Origin: Rummeliibacillus suwonensis
Lineage (GTDB): Bacteria; Bacillota; Bacilli; Bacillales_A; Planococcaceae
Direction of reading: 5' to 3'
NCBI RefSeq assembly: GCF_007896435.1
Contig: NZ_VCBL01000002.1
Span: forward strand, 1-64,000
DNA: 64,000 nt
Shown: in pieces, positions 7,958-17,792 of the stretch
How the letters are laid out: every line of letters starts with the position of its first letter
Position numbering within the stretch: the first letter of the stretch is position 1
Notes under the pieces: model-generated
What the model was told of the DNA's origin: nothing
The model's input: the letters and a program-made list of their open reading frames with translations, nothing else
Databases searched by the model: none
Program-made: the position numbers and the translations under genes

Positions 7958-9562
7958 CTATTTAATGTCTACGTTATTAAATTTATCAGTGCCCGTTGGA
8001 TGAGCAACGAATCCTTGAATAGTGCTCTTACCAGCTAATAGTGGAGTTGAATGAGCAAGTGGTACCCATGGTGCATCTTTAGAAATAATCACCTGTGCTT
8101 TTTTGTAAAGATCATTACGCTTATCTTCATTTGTCTCTGATTGAGCAGTTGCTAACAATTTGTGAACTTCTGCATTTTTATAATAAGCATAGTTGTTAGA
8201 ACCAATCGTTGTTTCATCTAATAATGTGAACAGGAAGTTATCGGCATCACCATTATCACCTGTCCATCCCATCAAGAATGCATCTGCTTCTCCGTTCGTT
8301 AGTTTTTCAAGATAAGTAGCCCATTCATATGAAACGATTTTTGATTGAATCCCGACATCAGCTAAATTCTTTTGAATAGCTTCGGCAATTTTTTGACCAT
8401 CAGGCATATATGGACGTGCTACTGGCATTGCCCAAAGTTCAATTTTTTTACCATCATAACCTGCTTCTTTCAATAGTTGTTTGGCTTTCTCTGGATCATA
8501 ATCATAACCTTTTACATCATCGTTATAACCTTCAATAACAGGAGGCATTGGATTTTTGGCAACCTCAGCTTGACCATTGTAAAACGCTTTGATAATTGCC
8601 TCTTTATCAATTGCATAGTTTACAGCTTGGCGGACTTTTACGTTATCGAACGGAGGACGAGTTGATGTTAATCCTAGATAGCCAACATTCATAGATGGTC
8701 GTTTCAATAATTGAAGATTACTATCATCTTCAATCGTTTTTGCGTCTGTTGGGTTGATACCATCAGCTAAATCGATTTCGCCCGTTTTTAAAGCGTTAAG
8801 TCGAGCAGAATTATCTGTAATGGATTTGAATATTAATTTATCTAACTTAGGCTGACCCTTTTGCCAATAATCTTTATTTTTCTCAATAGTTACTGAATCA
8901 TTGCGTTTCCAAGAAACAAATTTAAAAGGACCTGTCCCAACTGGGTTATCACCAAATTTGTCTCCTTCTTTTTCAAATGCGGTTGGAGAAGCAATCGCAA
9001 ATGCTGTCATGGCTAAATTTTTGAGGAATGGTGCTTGTGGTTTATTTAATGTAATGACCACCTTGTTGTCACCATCCGCTTTTACCTCTTTAATGATTGC
9101 GTTTTTGTCCCCTTTGAAACCGCCAAACATGGATACAAAATACGGAAATTTATCTGCGTTCCCATTCATCCAACGGTCAAAGTTTTTAACTACAGCATCA
9201 GCGTTAAAATCTGTACCATCTTGGAACTTAACCCCTTCTTGTAATTCGAAAGTATAGGTAAGTCCATCCTTCGAACCTTCCCATTTTTTCGCTAATCCTG
9301 GCTGCAACGAAGTATCTTGTTCACCAAAGTTGATTAATGTTTCGAAAATATTGGTTGTTACTTTAAATGATTCGCCATCTGTTACTACCGCCGGATCAAG
9401 TGATACTGAGTCACCGCTACGACCATAGATGAGCGTTTTTCCTCCATTACTATCACTCGATGTTTCTTTCTTATCGCCAGATCCACATCCAGCTAGCACT
9501 GTTGAAAATATCAGTACTAAAAACAGACCAAAGGATAATAATTTCCTATTTCTCATAAACAT
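7958..9562 (-). CDS. dppA: Peptide-binding lipoprotein (family 5 solute-binding protein)
   Basis: A lipoprotein of about 534 residues. The signal peptide LLSFGLFLVLIFSTVLAGCG has the lipobox LAGC, followed by a Ser/Asp/Gly linker. It has the SBP family 5 fold, with LDPAVVTDGESFKVTTNIFETL, LAKKWEGSKDGLTYTFELQEGVKFQDG and NPVGTGPFKFVSWKRND. Overall it looks closer to DppA-type dipeptide binders than to OppA. Four in-frame ATGs occur near the start; 9562 is preferred because GGGGGA lies 5 nt upstream, but 9556 or 9574 cannot be excluded. It is third in an operon of ATPase-ATPase-binding protein-permease-permease, the gene order of B. subtilis appDFABC. Confidence 0.9.
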   Translation of the reverse strand: MFMRNRKLLSFGLFLVLIFSTVLAGCGSGDKKETSSDSNGGKTLIYGRSGDSVSLDPAVVTDGESFKVTTNIFETLINFGEQDTSLQPGLAKKWEGSKDGLTYTFELQEGVKFQDGTDFNADAVVKNFDRWMNGNADKFPYFVSMFGGFKGDKNAIIKEVKADGDNKVVITLNKPQAPFLKNLAMTAFAIASPTAFEKEGDKFGDNPVGTGPFKFVSWKRNDSVTIEKNKDYWQKGQPKLDKLIFKSITDNSARLNALKTGEIDLADGINPTDAKTIEDDSNLQLLKRPSMNVGYLGLTSTRPPFDNVKVRQAVNYAIDKEAIIKAFYNGQAEVAKNPMPPVIEGYNDDVKGYDYDPEKAKQLLKEAGYDGKKIELWAMPVARPYMPDGQKIAEAIQKNLADVGIQSKIVSYEWATYLEKLTNGEADAFLMGWTGDNGDADNFLFTLLDETTIGSNNYAYYKNAEVHKLLATAQSETNEDKRNDLYKKAQVIISKDAPWVPLAHSTPLLAGKSTIQGFVAHPTGTDKFNNVDIK

Positions 9563-9582
9563 CATTTCCCCCATCTTCTTTT

Positions 9583-10569
9583 TTATTTATCATTCGCTTG
9601 TTCATTGTATAAATGACAAGCTACAGAATGACCATGTTGAGCCTCAGTCAATTGCGGGACTGATTTTGTACAAATATCCATTTTAAACGGACATCTTGTA
9701 TGGAAAGTGCATCCTTTTGGAGGACTTGAAGGACTTGGAACATCCCCCTCTATTATGATTTGTTGTCTCCTAAAATCCGGATCTGGTATAGGCACAGCAG
9801 ATAACAAACCTTTTGTATATGGATGTAGTGGATTAGCATATAATTCTTCGCTTTCTGATAGCTCAACTATTTTTCCTAAATACATCACGCCAACCCGATC
9901 ACTAATATGTCGTACAACCCCTAAATCATGGGCGATAAATATATATGTAAGTTTTAATTCTTTCTGCAAATCTTGCATTAAGTTTAAAACTTGTGCTTGT
10001 ATAGATACATCTAATGCAGAAACTGGTTCATCAGCAATAATCAGTTTTGGATTTGTCATTAATGCTCTAGCAATACCGATCCGTTGTCTTTGTCCACCAC
10101 TGAACTGGTGTGGATATCGTTTGGCATGATCATCACTCAATCCGACAATTTCTAATAATGCCCTCACCCTTTTTTTACGTTCTTTAGCATCGCCAATCCC
10201 ATGAACAATAAGCGGCTCTTCTAGAATTTGCCCAATAGAATGTCTTGGATTCAGAGAAGCATATGGATCTTGGAAAACCATTTGAATATCACGACGTGCT
10301 TTTCTCATTTCAAAAGGAGATAGTTTTGCAAGGTTTTGTCCTTGAAACTCGATTGCTCCTTCTGTTGGTTCTAGCAATCTCATTAGCATTCTCCCCGTAG
10401 TAGATTTACCGCAGCCTGATTCTCCTACAATACCAAGCGTTTCTCCTTCATTGACATAAAACGAAACATCATCGACCGCCTTTACTTGCCCCGTGATTTG
10501 TCCGAATATGCCTGAACGAATGGGAAAATACTTTTTAAGTCCTTGTACTTTCAACAATGGCTCTGTCAT
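9583..10569 (-). CDS. dppF: Peptide ABC transporter ATP-binding protein (DppF/OppF-like)
   Basis: A 328-residue ATPase that energises the peptide importer with its DppD-type partner. Walker A is GESGCGKST, the Q-loop is [13 protein letters not shown], the ABC signature is [15 protein letters not shown], and Walker B is [12 protein letters not shown]. The C-terminal oligopeptide extension contains the cysteines [17 protein letters not shown] 10569 has AGAAGGTG 7 nt upstream, so the first codons lie inside the 3' end of the preceding gene (about 35 bp overlap), which suggests translational coupling. Confidence 0.92.
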   Translation of the reverse strand: MTEPLLKVQGLKKYFPIRSGIFGQITGQVKAVDDVSFYVNEGETLGIVGESGCGKSTTGRMLMRLLEPTEGAIEFQGQNLAKLSPFEMRKARRDIQMVFQDPYASLNPRHSIGQILEEPLIVHGIGDAKERKKRVRALLEIVGLSDDHAKRYPHQFSGGQRQRIGIARALMTNPKLIIADEPVSALDVSIQAQVLNLMQDLQKELKLTYIFIAHDLGVVRHISDRVGVMYLGKIVELSESEELYANPLHPYTKGLLSAVPIPDPDFRRQQIIIEGDVPSPSSPPKGCTFHTRCPFKMDICTKSVPQLTEAQHGHSVACHLYNEQANDK

Positions 10570-11566
10570 TTGAAGACACCTTCTTTCCCTCATGTAGAAA
10601 ACACCTTGTTTTATGTGCGTCAGATGTTTGATATAACTTTGGACTTGCTTCTATACATTTTTTTGTGGCAAATTCACAGCGTGCAGCAAAGCGACAGCCC
10701 ACTTTTATAGAACCCGGTTTCGGTACACTGCCTGTTATGGAATATAATCGATCCTTTTTATGGCGCATATCCGGTACTGATTGAATCAATCCTTGTGTGT
10801 AAGGATGTTGAGGGTCTTTAAAAATAACATCGACTGGCCCCTCCTCCACCACTTGTCCACTATACATAACAATAACGCGTTCACACGTTTCAGCCACAAC
10901 ACCTAAATCATGGGTAATCAGCATAACTGCTGTCTTTAAACGTTTATTAAGTTCCTTCATCAGTTGCAGAATTTGAGCTTGAATCGTTACATCAAGAGCT
11001 GTTGTTGGTTCATCTGCAATTAATACTTTGGGATCACAAACAAGCGCCATTGCAATCATGACACGTTGCCGCATACCTCCAGATAATTGATGAGGATATT
11101 CTTTTAATAATTCCTCTGCTCTTGGTAGACCAACAAGCTTCATCATTTTCGCTGCACGTGCATTTGCCTGTTTTTTTGTCCAATTTTTATGATGGATCAA
11201 AATAGCTTCAGTAAGCTGATTGCCAATTGTAAATAATGGGTTGAGCGATGTCATGGGCTCTTGGAATATCATTGCGATATCCTTCCCTCTAACTTTGCGC
11301 ATCTCTTTTTCCGATAGCTTTGTTAAATCTTTATTATCTAATAAAATCTTTCCACCTGTAATCTTGCCAGGTGGTGAGGGCAAAAGTCCCATAATAGACA
11401 AGGAAGTTACACTCTTACCACAACCTGATTCTCCTACAATCCCTAAGATTTCTCCTTCTTTCAAGGAAAAGTCTATATGATCGACCGCAGGGATTTCACC
11501 GCCATCAGTAAAAAAGGTTGTTTCTAATGCTTCAACTTTCAGCAATTCTTTACGATCATCCATCCA
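10535..11566 (-). CDS. dppD: Peptide ABC transporter ATP-binding protein (DppD/OppD-like)
   Basis: A 343-residue ATPase, first gene of the importer operon. Walker A is GESGCGKSV, the signature [15 protein letters not shown], and Walker [15 protein letters not shown]-terminal cysteine-containing segment ([14 protein letters not shown]) is usual in OppD/DppD. ATG 11566 lies 9 nt after AAGGAGG; an upstream TTG in the same frame would overlap that ribosome site. Both ATPase genes precede the binding-protein and permease genes. The operon occupies the place between ygaE and ygaD. Confidence 0.92.
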   Translation of the reverse strand, partial: WMDDRKELLKVEALETTFFTDGGEIPAVDHIDFSLKEGEILGIVGESGCGKSVTSLSIMGLLPSPPGKITGGKILLDNKDLTKLSEKEMRKVRGKDIAMIFQEPMTSLNPLFTIGNQLTEAILIHHKNWTKKQANARAAKMMKLVGLPRAEELLKEYPHQLSGGMRQRVMIAMALVCDPKVLIADEPTTALDVTIQAQILQLMKELNKRLKTAVMLITHDLGVVAETCERVIVMYSGQVVEEGPVDVIFKDPQHPYTQGLIQSVPDMRHKKDRLYSITGSVPKPGSIKVGCRFAARCEFATKKCIEASPKLYQTSDAHKTRCFLHEGKKVSSNDRAIVESTRT

Positions 11567-11638
11567 CGGCACCCTCCTTTTCAATATCTAATCATTAAAT
11601 ATTATTAGATTTATCGAAAAATTATTTCTTTTCGATTT

Positions 11639-11666
11639 ATTATAAATATAAAAAATGAGAATGCAA
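11639..11666 (-). promoter_or_regulatory. Putative dpp operon promoter
   Basis: On the minus strand TTGCAT (11661-11666) and TATAAT (11639-11644) are 16 bp apart, about 73 bp upstream of the dppD start. The surrounding sequence is very AT-rich. Confidence 0.5.
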
Positions 11667-11772
11667 TAGAAATTTGGAAAATATGTATCGGCTTTCTTTT
11701 TTAACTATATCGAATCATGTAAGGAAATGCTTTACAAAAGCGTTTTCATTCCAAAAAAATATTTTATAATAT

Positions 11773-12062
11773 CAAGCGTGTTGATTATCCAATTTTCCAC
11801 ATAAAATATAGTGTATTCATTGATTTCCGCTACGACTTGCCCGCTTTCCTGCGGGCGAACGCTGAGGGCAACAGGATGTTGGTCACGGAATCGTTGCCAC
11901 AGTACGTGGCGTTCTTAGATTCCGTTCCTTCAATCGCTACGCTGTGGGGTCTCATCTATTCGCTTTTCCCACGGGACATTGAATTGGCTTCATCGAATCA
12001 ACACCGCACGAAGGAAATGCGCATGCATTTTCGAGGAGTCGAGCAAGCCGCAACGAAGATCT
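11773..12062 (+). repeat. Family B repeat, copy B1 (full length)
   Basis: The 774-bp gap between dppD and ygaD holds this element of about 290 bp. Its AT-rich edge GTTGATTATCCAATTTT is followed by GATTTCCGCTACGACTTGC. The inverted shared core is GTTGCCACAGTACGTGGCG and GGATGTTGGTCAC. The palindromic segment AAATGCGCATGCATTT and the inverted right end GCAAGCCGCAACGAAGATC follow. Open frames across it are a by-product of its GC-rich composition. Confidence 0.8.
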
Positions 12063-12066
12063 ATAT

Positions 12067-12109
12067 AAAAAAAGTACGAATGCTGTATTAATCAACATTC
12101 GTACTTTTT
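12067..12109. terminator. Bidirectional terminator-like hairpin
   Basis: AAAAGTACGAATG pairs with CATTCGTACTTTT, with A- and T-runs on both sides. No gene ends nearby on the plus strand. It directly follows repeat B1. Confidence 0.6.
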
Positions 12110-12130
12110 GGCTTGTCACCATATATTAAT

Positions 12131-12264
12131 GGGCAATAAAAACCTTGCTTCAGTCGCAAGGGAGAGAAGGAAAGATGGGGATCAACTACTTATAAAAAAT
12201 TCAATTGTTCTATTAAACACCTAGTAGAAGATGATGAAAACTTCTAAGTGAGGTTTCACTTTGC
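12131..12264 (-). repeat. Decayed family A repeat, copy A7
   Basis: On the minus strand it begins CAAAGTGAAACCTCAC and ends near GTTTTTATTGCCC. The first hairpin is replaced by the still self-complementary CACTTAGAAG.../CTTCTACTAGGTG. The middle keeps TAGTTGATCCCCATCTTTCC. Confidence 0.55.
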
Positions 12265-12340
12265 ACATTCTTACTTCAAAAGCTACAATAACTTCTCTAT
12301 GTAAGAAAAACTTTTGGCGTTCCTTAAACAATTATTCACA

Positions 12341-14086
12341 TTAGCCTAACTTTTGAATTTGGAACAAATCGTGATAAATCCCCTTTTGATTCATCAATGA
12401 ATCATGAGTACCTTGCTCCTTCAATTCACCATGATCAATCACAAAAATTTGATCTGCACGTGTAATCGTCGATAGTCGATGCGCCACAATGACTGTTGTA
12501 CGATTATGTGCAAGCTGATCTAGTGATTCTTGAATCAATGCCTCACTCTCTAAGTCGAGGGCAGATGTAGCCTCATCTAAAATGAGAATTGGCGGATTCT
12601 TCAGGAATACTCGAGCAATAGCCACTCGTTGTTTTTGCCCTCCAGAAAGTTTAACACCACGTTCCCCTACCTTTGTTTCATAACCCTCTGGTAATGACAT
12701 GATGAAGTCATGTGCGTTAGCAGCTTTGGCAGCAGCAATGACTTCTTCGTCTGTTGCATTAGGATCTCCCATTAGAATATTTGCCTTGACCGAGTCACTG
12801 AACAATATATTATCCTGTAATACAATTCCGATTTGCGAGCGTAAAGAATAAATGGTTAATTGTCGGACATCTATATTATCGATTTTAACCGCTCCTGTCA
12901 TGACGTCATAAAAGCGTGGGATTAAGCTTATAATAGTAGATTTTCCACCACCACTCATTCCAACCAATGCCACTGTTTGCCCAGGTGAAATATGAAGATC
13001 GATACTTTTTAGAATATCTCTCCCCTTTTCTTCATAGCGAAAAGTCACATTCTCAAAATCAATTTGACCTTTGATGGTAGGTAACGCCTTCGCGTCCTTA
13101 CTATCCTCAATGTCATATTTTTCATCAAATAATTCAAACATACGATCCATAGATGCTACCGACTGTGTCAATGTAGTCGATGAGTTGACAAGTCTTCTTA
13201 ATGGGTTATACAAACTGTCTATATATGCTACAAACGCAGCCATTGTTCCAACGGATAAATGCCCATGAATTACTTGATATCCAGCATAGCCCACAACTAC
13301 AAGTGGCGCGATACCGGTAATCGTATTGACGACTGCAAAAGTTTTGGCGTTCCACTTTGTTTGATTTAATGCTTTGGTTAAAAAGTGGCCGTTCGTTCCA
13401 TCAAAAATTTGCTGTTCATGCTTTTCTAAAGTAAAGCTTTTAATGATGCTGATCCCTTGTACACGTTCGTGTAAATAGCTTTGAACATCAGCTAAGGCTC
13501 TCGAACGCTCTCTTGTTAACTTTCTTAAGCGTCCAAAGAAATAGCGAACACTAATTGCATAAAAAGGAAATGCGACTAGTGAAACGATCGTAAGCTTCAC
13601 ATCAAGCTTCAACATAATGCCGATCGCTATCATAATTGTGCATAGATCAATCCATACATTCATAAGTCCTGTCATAATAAATTCTTTGGTTTGTTCAACA
13701 TCATTGATCGTTCGAGAAATAACATCGCCTACACGTGTATTGGCATAATAACTTAAACCTAGTTTTTGTAGGTGTCCATACAACTTCTGACGAATATCAT
13801 AAAGAATCTTGTTACTTACTTTTTGCGCTAAATATTGGCGGTAATATTCAACAGGTGGTCGAATAACAAAGAACAAAATAGTTGTTCCAGCAAGCCAATA
13901 AAATAATTCCATCGTTTTCTCATCACTAGTTAAGTGATGAGCATTGATGATATCATCTATCACAATTTTTATCAGTACAGGTGTAAAAAGAGGAATAGCA
14001 AATTTCAGGACACCAATAATAAAAGTTAAAAATATTTCTAAGCGATACGGTTTAACGAATTGCAAATAGCGTTTCATACTCTCCAA
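12341..14086 (-). CDS. ygaD: Multidrug-type ABC exporter half-transporter YgaD
   Basis: A 581-residue fusion of an exporter membrane domain (about residues 1-320, six helices) and an ATPase domain. Walker A is GMSGGGKST, the Q-loop [10 protein letters not shown], the signature [16 protein letters not shown], Walker [13 protein letters not shown], and the H-loop IVAHRLSTI. It presumably acts as a homodimer exporting lipids or drugs; the substrate is unknown. The reading begins with TTG at 14086 ([14 protein letters not shown]); ATG 14077 is the alternative, and neither has an ideal ribosome site. It keeps the B. subtilis order sspE-ygaC-ygaD. A terminator hairpin lies between ygaC and ygaD. 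Confidence 0.88.
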   Translation of the reverse strand: MESMKRYLQFVKPYRLEIFLTFIIGVLKFAIPLFTPVLIKIVIDDIINAHHLTSDEKTMELFYWLAGTTILFFVIRPPVEYYRQYLAQKVSNKILYDIRQKLYGHLQKLGLSYYANTRVGDVISRTINDVEQTKEFIMTGLMNVWIDLCTIMIAIGIMLKLDVKLTIVSLVAFPFYAISVRYFFGRLRKLTRERSRALADVQSYLHERVQGISIIKSFTLEKHEQQIFDGTNGHFLTKALNQTKWNAKTFAVVNTITGIAPLVVVGYAGYQVIHGHLSVGTMAAFVAYIDSLYNPLRRLVNSSTTLTQSVASMDRMFELFDEKYDIEDSKDAKALPTIKGQIDFENVTFRYEEKGRDILKSIDLHISPGQTVALVGMSGGGKSTIISLIPRFYDVMTGAVKIDNIDVRQLTIYSLRSQIGIVLQDNILFSDSVKANILMGDPNATDEEVIAAAKAANAHDFIMSLPEGYETKVGERGVKLSGGQKQRVAIARVFLKNPPILILDEATSALDLESEALIQESLDQLAHNRTTVIVAHRLSTITRADQIFVIDHGELKEQGTHDSLMNQKGIYHDLFQIQKLG

Positions 14087-14107
14087 AATAATCCGGTCCT
14101 TTCAAAC

Positions 14108-14141
14108 AAAAAAGCTGCCCTCTAAACCACTTTTGGGCAAC
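14108..14141 (-). terminator. Terminator after ygaC
   Basis: On the minus strand GTTGCCC (14135-14141) pairs with GGGCAGC (14114-14120), followed by TTTTTTG. It ends the ygaC transcript or attenuates reading into ygaD. Confidence 0.7.
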
Positions 14142-14204
14142 TCCTAACAATCTTCGATTAACAGGCGCTGTCACATTAATAAAAATTCATGCGACATTCC
14201 TTTC

Positions 14205-14756
14205 CTACTCATCATTATTTTCATGCAACTGTCTTCGGAACTCATACCGACTTGTCCATGCTTCTATAAAATCAGGAGCAAATGGACCTCTTCTTTGTTG
14301 AATCCAGCTTATAAGTTTGTCGACATTCGATTTCAGGATATGATCAATAACAGGTGGATATCCCATGGCCTTTTTATGTTGTTCATATTCATCTTCATCG
14401 AGCAGTGTGTAAGACATATCTGGAAATACTTTAACATCTAAATCATAGTCAATATACTTGACTGCATTATGGTCGAACACAAAAGGTGAACTCATATTAC
14501 AGTAGTAATATACTCCATCTTCTCTTAACATACAAATAATATTAAACCAATGTTCTGCGTGGAAATAGCAAATTGACGGTTCTCTTGTAACCCAAGTACG
14601 CCCATCCGATTCAATAACTAATGTTCGTTCGTTTGCACCGATAATGATGTTTTTGGTAGCCTTTAAAACCATGGTCTCCTGCCAAACTCGATGAATATTG
14701 CCATTGTGCTTATAGCTATGTATTTGTATGATTTCCCCTTCTGACGGTATTGCCAT
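14205..14756 (-). CDS. ygaC: DUF402 nucleoside di/triphosphate phosphatase YgaC (NtdP-like)
   Basis: A 183-residue protein nearly collinear with B. subtilis YgaC. Members of the DUF402 family hydrolyse nucleoside tri- and diphosphates with divalent metal. The conserved parts are [48 protein letters not shown] and [17 protein letters not shown]. The acidic residues of the last two probably bind metal. ATG 14756 (MAIPSEGE) is chosen because AAGGTGG precedes it and homologues start here; a longer frame upstream is not conserved. It lies downstream of sspE with a terminator between. Confidence 0.92.
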   Translation of the reverse strand: MAIPSEGEIIQIHSYKHNGNIHRVWQETMVLKATKNIIIGANERTLVIESDGRTWVTREPSICYFHAEHWFNIICMLREDGVYYYCNMSSPFVFDHNAVKYIDYDLDVKVFPDMSYTLLDEDEYEQHKKAMGYPPVIDHILKSNVDKLISWIQQRRGPFAPDFIEAWTSRYEFRRQLHENNDE

Positions 14757-14837
14757 TAAAAGCCCACCTTTTTTAATAAACACTCCTCTATGAGCGTTCT
14801 TTTGTAACATTATAACAATCCCAACGGAAAACGTGTA

Positions 14838-14872
14838 GCAAAAAATTGGTGAAGGTATATTTCCTTCACCAA
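14838..14872 (-). terminator. Terminator of sspE
   Basis: GGTGAAGG (14848-14855) pairs with CCTTCACC (14863-14870). On the minus strand the hairpin is followed by AATTTTTTGC. Confidence 0.85.
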
Positions 14873-14900
14873 CTAAGTAATTCATGGATTAAAAATCATT

Positions 14901-15113
14901 TTATTTGTTTCCGTATTTGCCAGAAGCTTGTTGTTTATTACGTTCAGCTTGTTGGTTTTGGTTTTTTACTGCTTGAACATCTGTTTCAGCACCAAACTCC
15001 TCAGTGTTTTGTTGACCAAAACTCCCAGAAGCTTGTTGCTTATTGCTTTCAGCTTGTTGATTTAATTGTCTTACTTCTTGAGCATCTGTTGCTCCTTTGA
15101 ATTTCTTTGCCAT
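14901..15113 (-). CDS. sspE: Gamma-type small acid-soluble spore protein
   Basis: A 70-residue protein rich in Gln, Asn, Lys and Ala. Two similar repeats (NQQAESNKQQASGSFG and NQQAERNKQQASGKYG) flank NTEEFGAETD, which contains the expected cleavage region for the germination protease GPR. Gamma-SASPs do not coat DNA; they are an amino-acid store degraded during germination. This is direct evidence that the organism sporulates. ATG 15113 has GGAGGTGA 5 nt upstream. Expression under sigma-G is expected, but I see only a weak matching promoter. Confidence 0.94.
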   Translation of the reverse strand: MAKKFKGATDAQEVRQLNQQAESNKQQASGSFGQQNTEEFGAETDVQAVKNQNQQAERNKQQASGKYGNK

Positions 15114-15317
15114 GAGTATCACCTCCACGCAATATAACTTGTGCATCGAGATTTTTTTTATACTCATGATTTGTTAAAGTTTTGTTTAATCGTAGAGGTC
15201 ATGTCTTTGCAAGCGAAGCATTTTTGTGATTTGATTATGCCATAAGCCTTTCCCTATTTGCACATGCTTATGCTAAATCATATTTTTTAGAAATCATCAA
15301 AAAATCGAGCAATTATT

Positions 15318-16397
15318 TTACAATGCCGTGTGGGAATCGATTTTGCTATACTGCTGTAAAATTTTTTGCATAGGTACAGGTATTGGCAATCGCTGCATTT
15401 CTTCCATTGTAAACCATTCACCTTTTTCAAGTTCCCTGCCAGCTTGCTTTGAATTTATCATATAGCTATCCATATTCCACACAAGATGGGAGAAAACATG
15501 CTTAAACGAGATCAGTTTTTCACGACTAATAAGCTCCATTTGATAAGTAGTGGCAAGTACAGATTCATTCGTGTGTTCAGCATGACTATTTTGCTCAAGC
15601 ATTGGAAATTGCCACATGTTTGCGAGCAAACCTTTTTCAGGTCTTTTTTCTAATAAAATTTCCCCATATTCATTTTGTACAACAAATACATCATAATAGA
15701 AGCTTTTCGTTTTGATTTTTTTTGTTTTAATAGGAAGTTTTTCTGGATCTCCTTCGTTGAAGGCTGTACAAAATTCTCTTACAGGACAAAGTAAACATTT
15801 GGGTGATGTTGGCGTACATACTAATGCACCCAATTCCATTAATCCTTGGTTGAATTCTGATGGGTGTTTTGTATCGATTAGCTCCATTACTGCGTTTTCG
15901 AATGTCTTTTTAGTTTTAGGGACTGCAATATCCTCTTCTATTAATAAGACTCGACTTAGTACTCTCATAACATTGCCATCTACTGCATGTTCCGCCTTAT
16001 TGTAGGCAATACTTAATACTGCACCCGCGGTATATGGACCTACTCCCTTAAGTTTTGAAATTTCAGGACGGTTATCTGGTACTTTCCCTCCATAGGTTTC
16101 AACAACTTCACGGACTCCGGCTTGTAAATTGCGTACTCTTGAATAATATCCCAATCCTTCCCATTGTTTTAAAAGCTTTTCTTCTGGAGCGTTTGCCAAT
16201 GCTTCAGGTGTAGGGAATTCTTTCATAAAACGATTATAATATGGAATCACTGTATCGACTCTTGTTTGTTGAAGCATGACCTCTGAAACCCAGATTTTAT
16301 AAGGGTCTTTGGTCTTTCTCCATGGTAAATCTCTTTTCTCATCTTGAAACCATTCGACTAATGCTTGTTGAAATTGTTTTTTATATTGGTAATACAC
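15318..16397 (-). CDS. mutY: A/G-specific adenine DNA glycosylase MutY
   Basis: A 359-residue base-excision repair enzyme that removes adenine paired with 8-oxoguanine. The helix-hairpin-helix and catalytic part runs through VSEVMLQQTRVDTVIPYY and SKLKGVGPYTAGAVLSIAYN with the catalytic Asp in AVDGNVMRVLSR. The iron-sulphur loop is CTPTSPKCLLCPVREFC (spacing C-x6-C-x2-C-x5-C). A NUDIX-like C-terminal domain recognises 8-oxoG. It starts with GTG 16397, 6 nt after AGGAG. It is the yfhQ equivalent, divergent from yfhP as in B. subtilis; fabL, which lies between mutY and sspE in B. subtilis, is absent here. Confidence 0.96.
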   Translation of the reverse strand: MYYQYKKQFQQALVEWFQDEKRDLPWRKTKDPYKIWVSEVMLQQTRVDTVIPYYNRFMKEFPTPEALANAPEEKLLKQWEGLGYYSRVRNLQAGVREVVETYGGKVPDNRPEISKLKGVGPYTAGAVLSIAYNKAEHAVDGNVMRVLSRVLLIEEDIAVPKTKKTFENAVMELIDTKHPSEFNQGLMELGALVCTPTSPKCLLCPVREFCTAFNEGDPEKLPIKTKKIKTKSFYYDVFVVQNEYGEILLEKRPEKGLLANMWQFPMLEQNSHAEHTNESVLATTYQMELISREKLISFKHVFSHLVWNMDSYMINSKQAGRELEKGEWFTMEEMQRLPIPVPMQKILQQYSKIDSHTAL

Positions 16398-16518
16398 AAT
16401 TTTCTCCTAATTATTTCGATTTTATTTCATATAAAAAGTGGGTATTATAGTGTAAACTATATCTGAAGATACTTTTGTTATTTTTCATTTCTCCCCAAAA
16501 CATAAGGAGTTGATCATC

Positions 16519-17493
16519 TTGGATTCAGGCACACACCTTGTTATGGGCATTGCTTTGGGCGGCTTGGCAATGGTCGACCCGGTTGTCGCTAACCATGCAC
16601 CAACGACTACTGCCGTCATCGCTGGTATGATTGTCGGTTCTCAAGCTCCAGACATCGATACCATTTTAAAATTACGTAGCAATGCTGTTTATATTCGCCA
16701 TCATAGAGGGATCACTCACTCTATTCCGGCAGTCATTTTATGGCCTATTCTAATAACAGGAGTTCTTTCTATTATATTCCCTGGAGCGAATCTTTTACAT
16801 CTTTGGCTATGGACATTTTTCGCCGTATTTTTACATGTCTTTGTAGATATCTTCAATGCTTATGGAACACAAGCATTAAGACCATTTTCAAGACAATGGA
16901 TCGCACTGGGATGGATCAATACATTTGATCCGATTATTTTTGCACTTCATATTATTGCTTTACTGTTTTGGGCTTTTGGTGCTAACCCCGTTCCAACGAT
17001 GTTTACATTATATGGGGTCATATTTATTTATTATATCATTCGTTATTTGCTTCAAAAATCTGTGAAGCAGGCTGTTTTGAACACAATTCCAGATGCTGAA
17101 CGTATTATTTTGTCCCCTACATCTCGTTTTTTTCAATATAGAGTAGCGGCAAACTCATCCTTATATCATTATGTTGGACGGGCATATGGGCGTTCCATCA
17201 CGATTTATGATAAATTTTTAATCGAGCCATTACCAGAATCTCCTGAAATCAAAGCTGTCATGAAGGATCCAAATTTTAAAACATTCGTTTCCTTTTCACC
17301 ATTATATAGATGGGAAGTTTCAGAAATTGAAGACGATTTAATCGAAGTAAGACTAATCGACTTGAGGTATCGTAGTAATAATCGCTATCCATTCGTTGCA
17401 ATCGCCCATCTTACACAAGATTATAAAATCGTGAAATCCTTTACCGGCTGGATTTTTAGTGAAGATAAATTGCAAAAAAAATTAGTTATATAA
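16519..17493 (+). CDS. yfhP: Membrane-bound metal-dependent hydrolase YfhP
   Basis: A 324-residue polytopic membrane protein of the YdjM/DUF457 type. The N-terminus MDSGTHLVMGIALGG, GSQAPDIDTIL and RHHRGITHSIP carry the conserved His/Asp residues thought to bind metal. Further membrane segments run to about residue 185, and a soluble C-terminal domain follows. In B. subtilis YfhP is described as a negative regulator of the mutY-sspE region; whether that applies here is unknown. TTG 16519 is chosen because AAGGAG lies 9 nt upstream and homologues begin MDTGTH. Its stop codon overlaps the start of repeat A8. Confidence 0.88.
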   Translation: MDSGTHLVMGIALGGLAMVDPVVANHAPTTTAVIAGMIVGSQAPDIDTILKLRSNAVYIRHHRGITHSIPAVILWPILITGVLSIIFPGANLLHLWLWTFFAVFLHVFVDIFNAYGTQALRPFSRQWIALGWINTFDPIIFALHIIALLFWAFGANPVPTMFTLYGVIFIYYIIRYLLQKSVKQAVLNTIPDAERIILSPTSRFFQYRVAANSSLYHYVGRAYGRSITIYDKFLIEPLPESPEIKAVMKDPNFKTFVSFSPLYRWEVSEIEDDLIEVRLIDLRYRSNNRYPFVAIAHLTQDYKIVKSFTGWIFSEDKLQKKLVI

Positions 17494-17572
17494 AGTAAAG
17501 CTTCTATCAGTGGGGATTTTTCTCACCCCCCACTGATGGTTAGCTAAACCAATCAAGCTTTTACGAGATAAA
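17491..17572 (+). repeat. Truncated family A repeat, copy A8 (starts in the yfhP stop codon)
   Basis: ATAAAGTAAAGCTTC begins within the final codons of yfhP. The first hairpin CAGTGGGG/CCCCACTG and GGTTAGCTAAACCAATC follow, then the unit breaks off. The rest of the gap to the yfhJ remnant (17573-17792) shows nothing recognisable. Confidence 0.75.
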
Positions 17573-17792
17573 ATTCCAAAAACAACTAAAAATAATATTT
17601 CAAATTATAACAATACTAGGGAAATTCACAACACTTCAGTGGAAAAGCAAAAGAGTTAAGTTTCGCATGTTACACTGGTTTGTGTGCATAAAACTAAGTT
17701 GTTTATCTGCGAAAAGGAAGTGAATTTCTTCGGCTTTTTTAAATGAAACCTACAAGATTTGAAAACAATACTTTATAAACGCAATCATTTTC

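Noticed and set aside
11837-12091. Open reading frame of 84 codons on the plus strand
   Set aside because: It lies wholly within repeat B1, matches similar frames in the other family B copies, and lacks a ribosome site.
15114-15180. Sigma-G promoter of sspE
   Set aside because: TGAGTATA is present at about the right place but the -10 region does not fit CATACTA, so I do not list it as a site.
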